Positions 50,736-63,290 of a stretch of 64,000 nt of DNA are shown piece by piece; within the stretch, counting starts at the first letter, position 1, and the number at the start of each line of letters is the position of its first letter. A program made the position numbers and the translations under genes. The stretch is taken from NCBI GenBank assembly GCA_033002965.1, contig JAURVB010014787.1, positions 1-64,000 on the forward strand, given 5' to 3'. The notes under the pieces are model-generated. The model made no database searches and was not told the DNA's origin. It saw nothing but the letters and a program-made list of their open reading frames with translations. This DNA comes from Piper betle (Eukaryota > Streptophyta > Magnoliopsida > Piperales > Piperaceae).

Positions 50736-52090
50736 ATGAATCTGAATCCCTTCAACTTGGTGCAGCAGGCTGCACAAGCGGCCAACACGCAATCGGCGAC
50801 GTCCACCAGCGCCGCTCCCTCGCTTCTCAACCCTCTCAACGTGGTCGGAGAGGCGGCTAAGGCTGCCACCAGTCTCAACCCTCTCGCCGCCGGCGCACAA
50901 CCGTCGACGGACTCGGCAACGAACAGTGGCGTCTCCTCGCTGCTCAACCCTGCGGCCGCGGTACAACAAGCTGCGCAGGCGGCCACCGCCTTGAACCCTC
51001 TCAATGCAGTGGGAGAGGCGGCCAAGGCTGCCACCAGTCTCAACCCTCTCGCCGCCGGCGCACAACCGTCGACGGACTCGGCAACAAACAGCGGCGTCTC
51101 CTCGCTGCTCAACCCTGCGGCCGCGGTACAACAAGCTGCGCAGGCGGCCACCGCCTTGAACCCTCTCAATGCAGTGGGAGAGGCGGCCAAGGCTGCCACC
51201 GGAGCACAACCGTCGACGGACTCGGCAACGAACAGCGGCGTCTCCTCGCTGCTCAACCCTGCGGCCGCCATACAACAAGCTGCGCAGGCGGCCACCGCCT
51301 TGAACCCTCTCAATGCAGTGGGAGAGGCGGCCAAGGCTGCCACCGGAGCACAACCGTCGACGGACTCGGCAACGAACAGCGGCGTCTCCTCGCTGCTCAA
51401 CCCTGCGGCCGCCATACAACAAGCTGCGCAGGCGGCCAGCGCCTTGAACCCTCTCAATGCGGTGGGAGAGGCGGCCAAGGCTGCCACCAGTCTCAACCCT
51501 CTCAATGCCGTGGGAGAGGCGGCCAAGGCGGCGTCGGACGCCGCAGGCGGCCTTCTGAACCCCGCAAACGCCTTGGAGCAGGCAATCCAAGCCGCCGCTG
51601 AGGGCGGCGGGAGCCTAAACCCGATAACGATGATACAAGATATGATGAAACAGTCCATCACCGCATACCTATCGAAGATACTCCCCCGGCGCTGGTCACC
51701 ATCCTTCAAAACCCCTTCTCCATCTCCTCCTACACTCCTCTGATCACCAAGCTGGTTGAGTGGGTGGGCAGCAACCCTTACCGCATCCTCTTGGTGGTGA
51801 CCATCGGGAAGCTGCTCATGGTGGTGCTGGTGGCAGTGCTGGCCTTCATGACCTTCTTCTTCACTGCCACGGCCAGCGCCATCTTCATAATCCTGGCTGG
51901 GATCCTCTTCGTGACGGCCTCCACCGTCGCCGTGACGTGCGCGATCGTCAAGTGCTCGTTTGCGACGGCCATCTTTTGGAAGGGGATGCAGAAGGCGGCC
52001 CCCGTTGCCAAGAAAGTTCTGACCCAGGCCGAGTCCGCAGTTTCCAACATGGTTGCTACCCAGCCCAAGAATCAAACCGCCTCTTCTTAA
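50736..52090 (+). CDS. Unrecognised LNP-repeat protein with C-terminal membrane segment
   Basis: I do not recognise this protein. The ATG at 50736 (MNLNPFNLVQQAAQ) follows a TATA-like box. Residues 1 to about 310 are built from short units of the shape LNP-xx-(V/I)-(QQ or GE)-AA-(Q/K)-AA; LNP occurs 15 times. A higher-order unit starting GAQPSTDSATNSG repeats four times at 50892, 51057, 51201 and 51345 (spacing 165, 144, 144 bp), nearly identical at DNA level. The helices look amphipathic and Ala-rich. From about residue 345 a hydrophobic region follows (ILLVVTIGKLLMVVLVAVLA, FMTFFFTATASAIFIILAG, ILFVTASTVAVTCAIV), two or three membrane passes, then a short polar tail to the stop at 52088. 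There is one frame break: CCCCC at 51683-51687 needs one more C to join the repeats to IL-PPALVTILQNPF and the membrane part (451 residues). No signal peptide; a single exon as far as I can see. Confidence 0.75.
50892..51488 (+). repeat. Coding tandem repeat, four units of 165/144 bp
   Basis: Unit starts are 50892, 51057, 51201 and 51345. The first unit has an extra 21-bp SLNPLAA segment relative to the later ones. Units differ by only a few bases (for example Val/Ile before QQAAQAA, GGCGCA/GGAGCA), so the array expanded or was homogenised recently. Confidence 0.9.
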
Positions 52091-53104
52091 TTTTAGCTGC
52101 TATTATGTTATATCTGATTATATCATATATCTAATCCGAATCCATGGTTCGTAATAATCAATGAATAAATATGCCCCTAATTGCAGCCTGGTACTAATGC
52201 ATAAAGATCCCTGTTGTGTGTCTAATTCCTGTATTATATTAGTCTCCAAAATATATGGCTAGACAAGAGTTTTGCATATACATATACATATCTATATATA
52301 TGCAGGTTGTTGTTGCTTATTTATTTGTGTTGTAATTTGTCCCCGAACCAAGCAATACTAGTTAATTGCAAAAGGAGCTTTCATTTTGAGATTAAGATCG
52401 GCGGGAAACAAACACCTGAAAATGAATAAAATAAGACCAAAGTTTTAAATACAGTGAGTATCAATTACCATCATATAATTAACAAGCTTTCTAGTTGATA
52501 TAAGTTGTATTTCGTTCAACAAGGTCCAATTGGATTTTAAAATTATAAATAACATATTTATTAGGAATTAAAAATATTTTTTGTGATTCATATATATTGA
52601 ATAAAATAGGGTTAAAATACTATATTTCTTTTGATAAAAAAACCCAGATTTTACAAAGACAATACAATATTTAAAACCATGGGTAATTCAAATACGAGCA
52701 ATAGCTGAATAATCACTTGATACTAATATTTCTCTAAAATGAATAATCATCCATAAATTGAATAATCAGGGATGCGACTAATTTTTTCTTATGTTCATTC
52801 TTTTAATGCCCCTGAACCGAATCATATTATCTACACTAAAAGGTTTTCTTCGAAAAATGAAGACGAACACAAGTTACTCGTGTGGGGTGGGAAGCAAAAT
52901 GACAAACGTTGAGAACGACCAAAGATATCGTTATATATTTTTTGTTGTTGCCCAAGATATTGCAAGCCAGACATCCATCCACAGCGACCAGTGCGAAAGG
53001 AGCATATCACATCGATACAAAAACCGTTTGTATGGATGAAGTTGAAGTTTGTACTACAATCATGCAGGCTCAAGAAGTAACAAAGGGGCAGGTCACTCAC
53101 GAAA
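52091..53104. other. Intergenic between the repeat-protein gene and the KNL1 3' end
   Basis: The 3' flanks of two convergent genes. AT-rich, with poly(A)-signal-like AATAAA words near 52160 and short frames only. Confidence 0.4.
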
Positions 53105-56100
53105 TCATATACCAAAAGAGCGCACCAGTCCAAAATCAAAGCCACCCGCTACATGTTTCCACCAACTACAGAATCTGAAAATCATAGAGGGGCCAGAATC
53201 TAGAGTCCCAACAACATTCAATATTTCGGATGAAGATGATACATCCAATCCCAAGAACTGAATTTGCAGCTGCGATGGTAGGATCTCAGAAGGATAGACA
53301 CCACTGTCAAAAATACAAAATACCACTGACTCATTTTCTCCAAGTATATTGATTGCCTCAACAATAGAAATTTGCCACAGAAAAAATGACAAAATTCTGA
53401 ATTATCCAAAGCAAGTTTACACCCCCGAACTCCTATTTCGTCAATTATAAAGTGCCACAAGTACCCATTAAAAAAGCTTCTAACAATTACTGTTTTCGCT
53501 CATCAAGGAAAAATAAATAATTAGTCAAAACAGGGACCCATTTTGGAGCATGAAATGCAAGGCCGTAAACCCTATGTCAAGAGCTAAATAAGATGGAGTT
53601 AAATACTATAAGGACCTGGGTTAACTTTACCCACCACAACGGATTAAGATTAGTTGCAAGCACAGCCGAACCTATCATCCTCTACACTCTTTCCAAGCAA
53701 TGATGAATCAACAGCAAGAATTTTATAAACCACCAAGTTACCTCTCCATGTGAAAACTGACGATCTAAAGATATGAATAAAAATGACAGATCACCAGCAC
53801 TTAATGTTTTAAATTTGCTAGCACTGCATTATATAATAATCTTTGTAAGAAAAAAGAGACAACAATCCAACAAACTTATCATCCTTTATTTTTTAAAATT
53901 AAAGGTCACTTCAACAGATGCTATGCTTTGGGAAAATATATATAGTTGCCTGCAATTGCAACATCGGTGACAAAAAGTCCAACTTGCTTCTAGATGAAAG
54001 CATGAATTTCCAGGGTCATTTTTCTCACCAAGGAAAGCCCAGGGTACACAAAGAGCTAAGAAGTGCATCTCTAATTTTCTTCTACCAATTTCCCAAAATT
54101 TCTAACTTATAAAAACATAAAGAAAGACTTTTTTGTTATTTACAGTTTTAAATTCAATTTTAACTTTATTGAGTTTGATCATCATGAACACAATACCACA
54201 TTGGTGAAATTAACATCATTTCAAAAGTACATCTTTCTTGATGACTAAGAAAAAGAAACCAACATGGAAAATCACAAAGAACAAAGGAATGAAAAGGCTC
54301 GCCATTTCCGTCACTCATCTCTAGGATAAAATTCTCCATATTTCCAGTTTTGAAGTCAATAAAATACAGTTGCAAGTTAAGTTGATCAGCTGAAAATAAA
54401 AAATGCAAAGTCAGCCTGTTGTTTTGTGTCAATATCCATCAAAAGGAAAATACTTTGATATATTTGGCAGTAAGAATCTTGCAGTCGAGGAGGAGCTAAC
54501 CATGAGAAGAATGGAAAGTAGAATCAATGAGGTTAGGCAAATCAATTTGTGCTCTCCGTATTTCATCCAAACCATCCAAGAGGTTTGCCAACAAAAAAAT
54601 GTTCACCTACACAGCTATTGCAAATGTAATGATAGCTCTATCTGTCAGTCAAAATACCTGAAAAGTGTAAACAAAGAAAATACAACGAAGTACCTGAATG
54701 CCATGCTTGATGCCACTCCAATGAGGAAACATATGATCGCTCTTATGATGGAAAATAAATTCAAATGCAACCAATGCATTTGTATTAGGGAACCTCTGTA
54801 GAACGAAGACATGCCATAGGACAACAAAAAAAGAACTAAATCAATCCATGGATGAAGGAAAACCAAATTCAGGATGTCTACATCATTCAACATGCAGGAA
54901 GAGATTATTTCTGAAGCTGGAGCCAAAGGTATGATAAACCAGATGGAAAAACAGGGAGAAAGAGGAACGTTTAATTAAATCCAAAAAGAAAAAGACATAC
55001 ATATTGATCCACAAATTGCAGCCACATAGCAGCAAAGTGAAATGAATAAATTATACAATGTCCAAGTTTTAGCCCCAAACAAAACATTGCAATTTACCAA
55101 ATTTCCAACGCATATCATAATTGGTAAAAGCATAAGTGAATCCAGTTCAGAAACTACCATGGACTCCCTTCACAAGGTCGGCATTGATCATATAATTTAT
55201 CATTTTACAAATCCAATAATACTCAGATGCTCATTCTAAATAAGTAAAATGCAAGTAGGGAAAGCTGAAACCTTTGGAAGAGGAAACCACCGTAGCAGAG
55301 AACAATGTTCAGACTGCCATTCTTCTTCTTGACATCACACAGTTCCCATGACTTATAGAAATCAACCAGATAAGACTACATCAGTAACACTAGAAAGTGT
55401 GTAAGCCATATACTCATAGTGTATTTGTGATTTTTCCTCGATTCTAAAAGGGCTAGTCTTCTAGGTAGAAATGGCACAGAATAACATCTATCACATGAAG
55501 AGATTCAGATGCTTAAGATGAGCCCTAACAAACATAAAGTTTTGTGATAAGCACAGGCAAACCTGCATAATGCAATACCTAGTTGAACTCTTAATCAGCA
55601 CATCAACACCAAAACAAAGAATTACATGCCAAACCTCATAGCTCCTGTTATGCCTTAATCTTTTCATTCAAAAAACTTCAAGGTAAGCTATGCAGAAGCA
55701 TTACTAAAAGAACCTGTAGTATCTTTGGATATTCCTGGAATGAGTCTGCTTTTGTACATGGTCAGCAATATGCAAGACAATCTCCTCAGTGAAGGAGCTG
55801 TCCTTTATACTCCATGACGAAGGAAAGAGTTCAAGCAAGTTTCCCAGATTCCGCTCCACAGCGATTCCTCACTCATTGAGGAAATTCCAAGATGTTCACT
55901 GGATATATCAGATGGATAGTCATAAAACATCCCCAAAAGGTACACAAATCTGAACAAACCGCTCAACATGAAGACCATTTCAGAAAAAAAAAGTCCACAG
56001 ATCAAAGATATAAGACAGAATGAGAAAAGGAAGAAGAAGAAGAAGTAGAAGGAGAAGAAGAAGAAGAAGAAGTTAAAAAAACAAACAAACTCGTCAATTA

Positions 56101-59100
56101 CATAATGAAGAGAAGTCTAAAAGATTAGAGCCACAATGTGAAATTCAATCCTAAGCACAAACTTGCCCCCTTTTGTTTCTGGCTTAATGTTGTTTCGTTG
56201 CCCAACAAAAGCAGTCAATTAACGGTGCAAAATTGCTGTTGCCAATCCAGGCCTATCCAGTAATTAAAAAAGTAAAAGACAAAGATGATAAGAACGACAT
56301 GCGTATCATATTTCCTAACTCGTTTCAGCATTATGCATAGATCAAACTTCAAATAAGCATGTAAAAACAACAGCACATTATACAAGCCAATCATTCAAGC
56401 AAGTACATAGAAAAGACCGCAATTTATACAAATCATTTCCTTTTATCAAGTAAACATATAAAATAAAACTTGCTTAACCTTCATTTTTGCATTTAGATCA
56501 GAAGAAACCAGAACTGATCCTTCCACAATCTGATTTTCTATAGCAGCATGTTTTTGCCTACGCTGAACAAGAATGGTTTTCAAGGACTGAAACATCTCAT
56601 GCTCTTTATTCAACTGCTCTGCAGCAAATAGAAAGAACCAGAAAAAGCTAGTTAGTGGCAGATACAATTTAAATTTTAACAAGCATCTAAAGCTTGAAAT
56701 CAAATGATTACAGTTACTCTGTCTCTCTTTGTCTTAAGTATAAATGACTTCGCCTTTTCACACATAAGCTTGTGCAACAACGATCTTGCTTTAATTGACC
56801 TGTGCCACAAAATGGTCTCAGTAAAAATCACATATCTTAAGCACGGTTCTTTCTACCAGTAAGATAGAACATAGCACATCCAAAGTCTCAGAAGATGTGA
56901 ATATCTTTGACAAATTGAGAGAAATTCTTCTTGAAATTGGTACGTCCCAAAACAAAAGTTAAGGTTCAACTTTTGTAAACTTTCCACGAAAATTCTCAAA
57001 GACATCAAATTCATCACCATGAAATTTACTAGCCCATCAGAGTTCAATATTAAAGTTTACAAATTTGCCTTTAAAGTGAAAATCAAGCCTCTTTAATGTT
57101 GAGCAGAACTAATGTCAGGCTGAACAGAGCTTGAACTCTTAAGATCGAATTTAGATTTTAATCAAGAACAAAATAAGAGTGTAAGCCACTTCATGCTGAT
57201 TCTGCTAGTTTAGCAGCTCCTTTGAATGAACCACAAACATTAACACAAATAAAATTACCTTTCAAACTTAATTTTACTCTTGCAGTTTGATGTTAGCTGC
57301 AGACAACAAAAAATAAGTAAGAGTGAATCAAATAGCAATGCACCAATTTTTGAACCAACAGAGATTGACCCAACAAACTCTCAAAACTTAAAATAAGGCA
57401 CATATTGCAGACCTTGAACTGGATCTCTTCAAGAAGCTTCTCATTCTTTTTAACTTTTACAAATAGAACCAGCATATTTTCCAGCTTATTAAACTGCAAG
57501 AGAAATACATCGAGATAAGCAAGCAATATCTCAAGTGATCTTCATACATATATCATAAGACAAAGAAAAGCGCCTGTTCCAGGTTGAGTTTAGTAATTGA
57601 TGTTGACAAAGATTCTCTGTCAGTCTCAAAAGATATGAAGGAGGCCTGCAGATAGACTTAAACAAAACTTTTTAACAACTGCAGTGAAAACCAGGAAATG
57701 TTTTGTTAAATGAAACAAGACTCACGTCTTTCCAATTGCACACAATTGTTTCACTAGTTACGCTGTGCTGATTGCCACTTGCTTCATAAAGATTAGATTC
57801 TTCCGAAAGACTAAGGAGAGCACCATCAATTACTTCAGATGCAGCATTTTGGTTTGTGGCACTCCATTCTCTTTCTTCCACATAATTTCCACCCAATACT
57901 GGTATCCTTGCACATGTCACACCATTATGGGTTGATAATGAATGTCTTTGTTCTTCAACTTCCTTCTTGCCCTCCTCTTCAAATTGGACAGCAGAAAAGC
58001 TCTTTGCGTCATGTTTAGGTAGAAGTTTGTTTTCATAGGCTTTAGGATTTACTTGTTTTGAAGGGCTTCTTTCCGTTTCAACTATCATTTTCTAGATCTA
58101 GACAATGCAAAGACTACATTACAGCGTCCAAAAAAACACCAGTAGCATACCAGGAATGACACCTTAAGCATCTTAAAAGAAATGATGAAAACAATCACAA
58201 TTCTTTAAAGTTCAAACACAACATACAACAAAAGAAACTGATCACAAACAACTGTCTGAAAAAGAGTGGGAGGGGAGGGAGGGGAAATCCAAGAGAGAGG
58301 TTGCCTTAGGGAAATGGAGCACAAAGTTAATCTGACAAAATTACCAAAAAAAAAGACCTCATTCAAAAGAAGGTAGCAACAGAAACAAGATAATCAGCTT
58401 CAAGTGAAAAGGAAAAATAACAAGTCACCTTTCCCAGTAATATAAATGGTTCCTGTCGATAGGATACTGGAGAAGAATACTTCAAGGAAACAGTCAGATC
58501 CCCATCATTCTCAGTAGCTTGTTCACCAAATTGTGTTGGGTCCACTTCTCCTTTACTCCAGCAAGTTAACTGGAAAACATCATATTTCTTTGCCGAAAGG
58601 GAATCCCTTTGACTGTTAGTTACCAAATCATCTTGTAAACCTTTTATGAAAATGGGAGAGCAATCTAAATTCCCTTAATCACGGAGATCAAGAAAACTGA
58701 ACTCTTTGAATGAGTATCTGATGGGATCGAGGCAACTGCCCCAGCTCTTTTATCAACAGTATCATACAAGTGTGAGCCTAAAAGATTAGGACTACTTCAA
58801 GAATTGGCAGTCCTAAATGGTGCCCTTAGAAGCCCTCCAGATCCATCCAAATTATCAGCCGGAGAAGAGCCAACCGTAATGGGAGTTCCAGAGCTCTGTT
58901 TCTGTCTTTCAAATGGAGAAACACCAAGCACCAGTGATGACTGGACTGCCGAGGTATGAGATGGTTCTTCAACGGCCGAAATAATTTTTGCAGGTGTCAA
59001 TTGCAGAGTCTTCAATTCCAAAATTCCACCTGAATCATCGCCATATACAAATGTGGATGCCAGAGCAGGTGATGCGGTTTACCCATATTATTATTAATTG

Positions 59101-61079
59101 AAAACTGTCGGTTTATTAAGGATTTTCTCTCGTTTGAGTAAAGTCACTTCTCATTCTTGAAAATGAAAACTTTTGGCAGTCCAAGAATCTAACAGAGATT
59201 CTGCTTTATCAGAATTGGTCATTTCCTGAAATAATTTTCTCCGCTTAGTACGTAAGGAAGATGCAGACAAGGAGTGTTTAAGGTGCTGAGCATCAGCTTC
59301 CATTGCCCCGCTTTCCTTCGCTGGAACCGATGATGCTTGAAAAGTGGTTATCAATTTGACTGTCGGTGTACTTGCAACACACTCAGGTAAAATACCAGTA
59401 TCATTACCTGTATAATGGAAATCCAATTGTTGCCAGCGTGCTTCATCATCATTGCCACCGTGCCTCAATCCCATCAGATGACTTGTTGTTCAACAGCGTC
59501 ACTTGCAAGAGATTTTCCTTTCTTGTCCGGTAAATGCAGACCAAGACCATGACTGACATCATTGAACAATAGAGCACTAGGTGAATGTCCTCCTGAAGCA
59601 ACCACACGGTCATCATCTCGAAGAGGGGAAATTGATCTTGCTCTCTAATTGATGGGAATAAACTTCTTTTCACAGCTAGCATATTTTGAGGGAGTTGGAC
59701 TTCTTTGATTTAATGGCCACTTAAGGTTCAAATGAGCTCGAGATTTAGCTAATAGCTCGCTCACCCTCGGAGAAAAATTCCCATAATTATATCGATCGGG
59801 ATTATCAACAATTAGGCTCATGTCATTCGAGCTTTTACCACCCGTAGATATCCCATCAGAAACATGAAGAGGACTTGACCTCTTCATCCCTGTCAGAACC
59901 CTAGAACTTGTAGGTGATTCCAAAATAGATCCACCAGATAAAGCCTTCCCGTATGGGCTCCGTCTTGTGATGCCTGGAGACTTCAAATGACTACTCAAAT
60001 TTCTAAATGAATCTTCCGAGTGAGCAAGACTGTGATAATGCAACGAAAATGCTGTTGAGTCTAAAGTAACATCGTGATCATCATGTGAAACGGCTGACTC
60101 CGAGGATAACCGCCCAGTCCTAATAAAACTAGTTGAAACAGGTCCAAAGAAGTCCTCTACACCAAAACAAGCAATTTCAGAAATACAACATTAAAAGCTC
60201 CAGCAATTTTAAGAAACCAATTGTCCAAACTCCATGAAAAAAATTGCATTAACAATTATAAAAAATATTGATTGAACTTTAATTGAATGTGAAAAATGAC
60301 TGTCACTGAGCTCTCGTAGGCAAGTCAATCCCTATGACGAAAAAGGAGTGAGGTTTAGCGTTCAGAGATGTTAAAAACATGAAACTCAATTTCTTAGCTA
60401 CAACATTGGCTTGTCATATTCTTATAAATGCAACTCCAGGATATTGGTAGGAATTGGGCTGCATATAAAACTCGGGTATTATCAGTTTGAATGTCGGTCT
60501 GCTCCTTTGAAACGAAATATTTTTTCGCCTCATTTCTCTTCTTCTTCTCCTTCCTCATCTAATTCTTCATCTTCAGGTTAGACCACAACCAAATCACCCT
60601 TCCATTTTCACTAGCCGTTTTAAAGTGTTCTAACATCCACAAATAAAACCAGAAGTGCTATATTTCAACAAGCAAACAGAAAAAATTGGCAAGGGGCATG
60701 CCTTCACTCGACGTCGCCGAGCCTGCCGCACTCCCAGGTGACGAAAGCTCCAAATTCATCACGAACAACCTTGCTCATCCTCTTCATCGTCCCCGTCCTC
60801 CGCCCCATCATCTCACCGCGACGAATCCTTCGAATCGCCGCTATCACCCGTATCGGCGGAGTCGCCGGAAGAATCCACTGGCCTCCCGCCGTCGGCCACC
60901 AAGATCCCGGGCTTGGGGTCGGGGGGCATCTCTAAGTCCTCATCCCGATCGAATACATGGACGGAGGTGATGACGGCGAAGCTCACCCGCCGCGTCAGCT
61001 TCCGCTGCAGCGCAGTCGTCTCCTCCTCCGGCTCCGTCGTGTTGCCGAGCTCGTTGGGCAGGGGCTATCTCGAGGCCAT
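53105..61079 (-). CDS. KNL1: KNL1/Spc7-type kinetochore scaffold gene, damaged 5' half
   Basis: Outer-kinetochore scaffold that links microtubules and the spindle checkpoint. The minus-strand N-terminus reads ALQRKLTRRVSFA, TSVHVFDRDEDLEMPPDPK, LELSSPGSAAGSATSSE. Exon 2 begins at 60156 (EDFFGPVSTSFIRTGRL, HDVTLDSTAFSLHYHSL, NDMSLIVDNPDRYNYG). Exons placed: 61079-60702, 60156-58429, 58091-57726, 57645-57574, 57493-57413, 57296-57259, 56799-56718, 56616-56479 (coiled coil QLNKEHEMFQSLKTIL), then several between 55800 and 53500 (LQLYFIDFKTGNMENF near 54350), last 53303-53105 (GVYPSEILPSQLQ). Damage: TAG at codon 5 (61067-61065), TGA at 60815-60813, TAG at 59647, TGA at 59153 and 58799, and frame changes near 60769, 59471 and 58690. 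The donor of intron 1 is GC, and the donor after 57574 also reads GC. The coiled-coil and C-terminal exons look sound. Decaying gene or badly read sequence; I cannot decide. Confidence 0.72.
56030..56075. repeat. (AAG)n-rich tract in a KNL1 intron
   Basis: An imperfect AAG/GAA trinucleotide run of about 45 bp, interrupted by TAG and GAG triplets. It is non-coding in the KNL1 model. Confidence 0.8.
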
Positions 61080-62559
61080 CGGCGTCGGAGATACGGCGAA
61101 GTTCGCCGGAGCCTGCGAGGGAGCTTCGGCGACGGCCGCACCAGAGCTTGCTATATCTTTTCTTTTTTGGCGCCTCTTTGGAAGGGGTGTACTTCTCTGG
61201 TGTTAAATTTGAAAATTTGGGCGGGGAATGATAAATGTTGGACTTACGAGGGCTATAATTATCCAAAGTGGAGCCAAAGTTTTGCTCTTAGTTTGATTTT
61301 AAGATTGAGTTAAATTAATAAGCATCCGAGTTGATTCGAATCCAGCTTGATTTATATTTATTAATGTATTTTATTTTTGTATAATTTATATTAAAATTTA
61401 ATTTATAATTAAAATATTTCAACTTTGATATAATTATACATGAAAGATAATTTAATCATTCATATTTATATTTAAATTATTATAATATAATAATATTTTA
61501 TAATTTTATTATAACTGTGAGAAAAAATTAAGATAAACATAATCTAAATTTTTTTTATTTACAAAAATATCAAATTTCGAATCAAATCAAATTAAGAAGG
61601 TACAAACTCAAATTCAGGTAAGTTGATATCGAGTTAAGTTTCAAATCGAATTTTTTTTAGTCGAATACCGAGCCAATTAAATTTAATTAAGCTTTAAACA
61701 ACCCTAATTATAATTTGTACCTTAATAATAATAATAAAACAAGACAGGGTCTTCTCCTAGCCATCTGCTTGTTTTTACGGAACAATTACTGGGAAATTAG
61801 ATATACTGGCGGTATTTGTTGGAGGAGTTATTATGCAATAAATAGATAAATAAGCAATTTGTTTTCTGATTATGTTGACATCTGTATAGGAGGGGATTAT
61901 GGCTGCTTATTTAGACCGATCGCATTCTCAATTTTGAGATTAGATAATTAACCCTCTCATTAGGCTGTAGATTAATTTTGAGGCGTCTCGCAATTTAACA
62001 CAATCGGTTCCTTTCTTCTTCTTTAAATCCATTCTATTTTCCTCAGAGCAAGAGAGAAGGGGACAGTCTCAATAGTGGCAAGTGAAATATGAGGGAGGGG
62101 AGCAATAGCCGCGAGGGTGGAGGCGGCAATAAAGTGATGCAAGCCAAGGTTGACACAATGCTCCGAGTGATGCGAGGTCTTGGTTGGAATAAGCATGCGG
62201 CGGCCACCGAGGACGATATAAAGGTACCGCCTTTTCTTTCTCTTTATGCCTCCTCGTCTCCCCGACGTTTCGCTTCATGCGGCGGGATGGTCTATGCGCA
62301 CCCTGGGCATGGATCATCCTCGCCATGAAATTTATATCCAACACGTTTAAGGTGGATACTTTGATTGAAGCCTAGGACAGTTACCAAATGAAGAGAGAAC
62401 ATCAAATTCGATAATTAATTAATTAGTTACTTACATTTTATGGTTAGGTTGGCGCCGAGACCGTCCCGCCACACGCTTCGCTTCATCTCACCCAATCCAA
62501 GCCTCGATTCCAAGTGTATGCTAAAATGCTAGAAAAATTTTAAAACTGTTAAAACGCTG
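61080..62559. other. Upstream of KNL1; AT-rich repeat remnants
   Basis: 61080-61210 is GC-richer and is probably the KNL1 promoter and leader. 61310-61710 has GAGTTGA/TCGAAT words and ends AACAACCCTA, similar to the ends of the hAT-type element at 47893-48583, so it is likely a worn copy. An open frame at 62089-62328 (ATG in fair context, then a possible donor AAG|GTACCG at 62223) could be a first exon (VDTMLRVMRGLGWNKHAA), but nothing downstream supports it. Confidence 0.4.
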
Positions 62560-63290
62560 GTGCATGCTCTTTGTAGATGATATGGTATTGATTGATAAAA
62601 AGGAGTAGAGAGTAAGTTGCGATTATGTGGAGATATATTAGAAGCACAGATGGGCTGGAAGGAGAGAGGATTCTTTTATTCATTTAGAGAATCACGAGTT
62701 ATCCTAAAAAAAGACATTTTAAACACTTACTCTATGATAGATGCGAACTGAGGATATTGATGAGAATGTCAATTGTAAGATTGCAATTGGATATCTAAAA
62801 TGGAGAGCAATATCAGGGGTACTTTGTGATAAACGGATTCTTATTAAGTTAAATGATAAATTTTATGAGATTGATATCATCTTGGTGGTATTTTATGAGA
62901 CTAAATATTGGGCTATAAAATGAAGACAAATTGATAAAATGAAAGTAGACTAGATGTGTATGCTAAGATAGATATCTTGTAAGACTCTCAAGGATTGAGT
63001 ACCAACTCATACTATACTACCACAATGAGAGATCACACCCAATGAAAAGAAAATGTGTATATACAAATTACGCTACTTTAGACTTGTGCAAAAACATTTC
63101 TTAGATACGGTTGTAAAGAAATATATTATGTAATTTTGTCATTATTCGAAAAAGGGACGGGGTAAGCCGAAAACAACTTGGATGGAAACAATAAAAAAAT
63201 ACATGAAAATTTTGGAACTAAGTATTAATATGGTTTACGACCAAGATGAAATGGAAATAAAAAATTTATAGTCCAACCTCAATTTATTGG
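62560..63290 (+). mobile_element. LINE (non-LTR retrotransposon) reverse transcriptase C-terminal remnant
   Basis: Plus-strand frames resemble the end of a plant LINE reverse transcriptase: RDDMVLIDKKE (the catalytic ADDIVLID block, with the first Asp position altered) at about 62575-62605, EDIDENVNCKIAIGYLKWRAI at 62746-62808, GVLCDKRILIKLNDKFY, WAIK at 62911, and KGRGKPKTTWMETIKKYM at 63150-63205. Several stops are in frame. A dead 5'-truncated copy. Confidence 0.75.

Noticed and set aside
50717..52075. Antisense open frame of 452 codons opposite the repeat-protein gene
   Set aside because: It is the shadow of the GC-rich coding repeats on the plus strand, which have the TATA-like box, a sensible start and a membrane domain. 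The antisense product is an Arg/Gly- and Ala-rich artefact.
62089..62328. Possible first exon (MREGSNSREGGGG...)
   Set aside because: A GT donor is nearby, but no downstream exon or domain is visible, and the composition is ambiguous.
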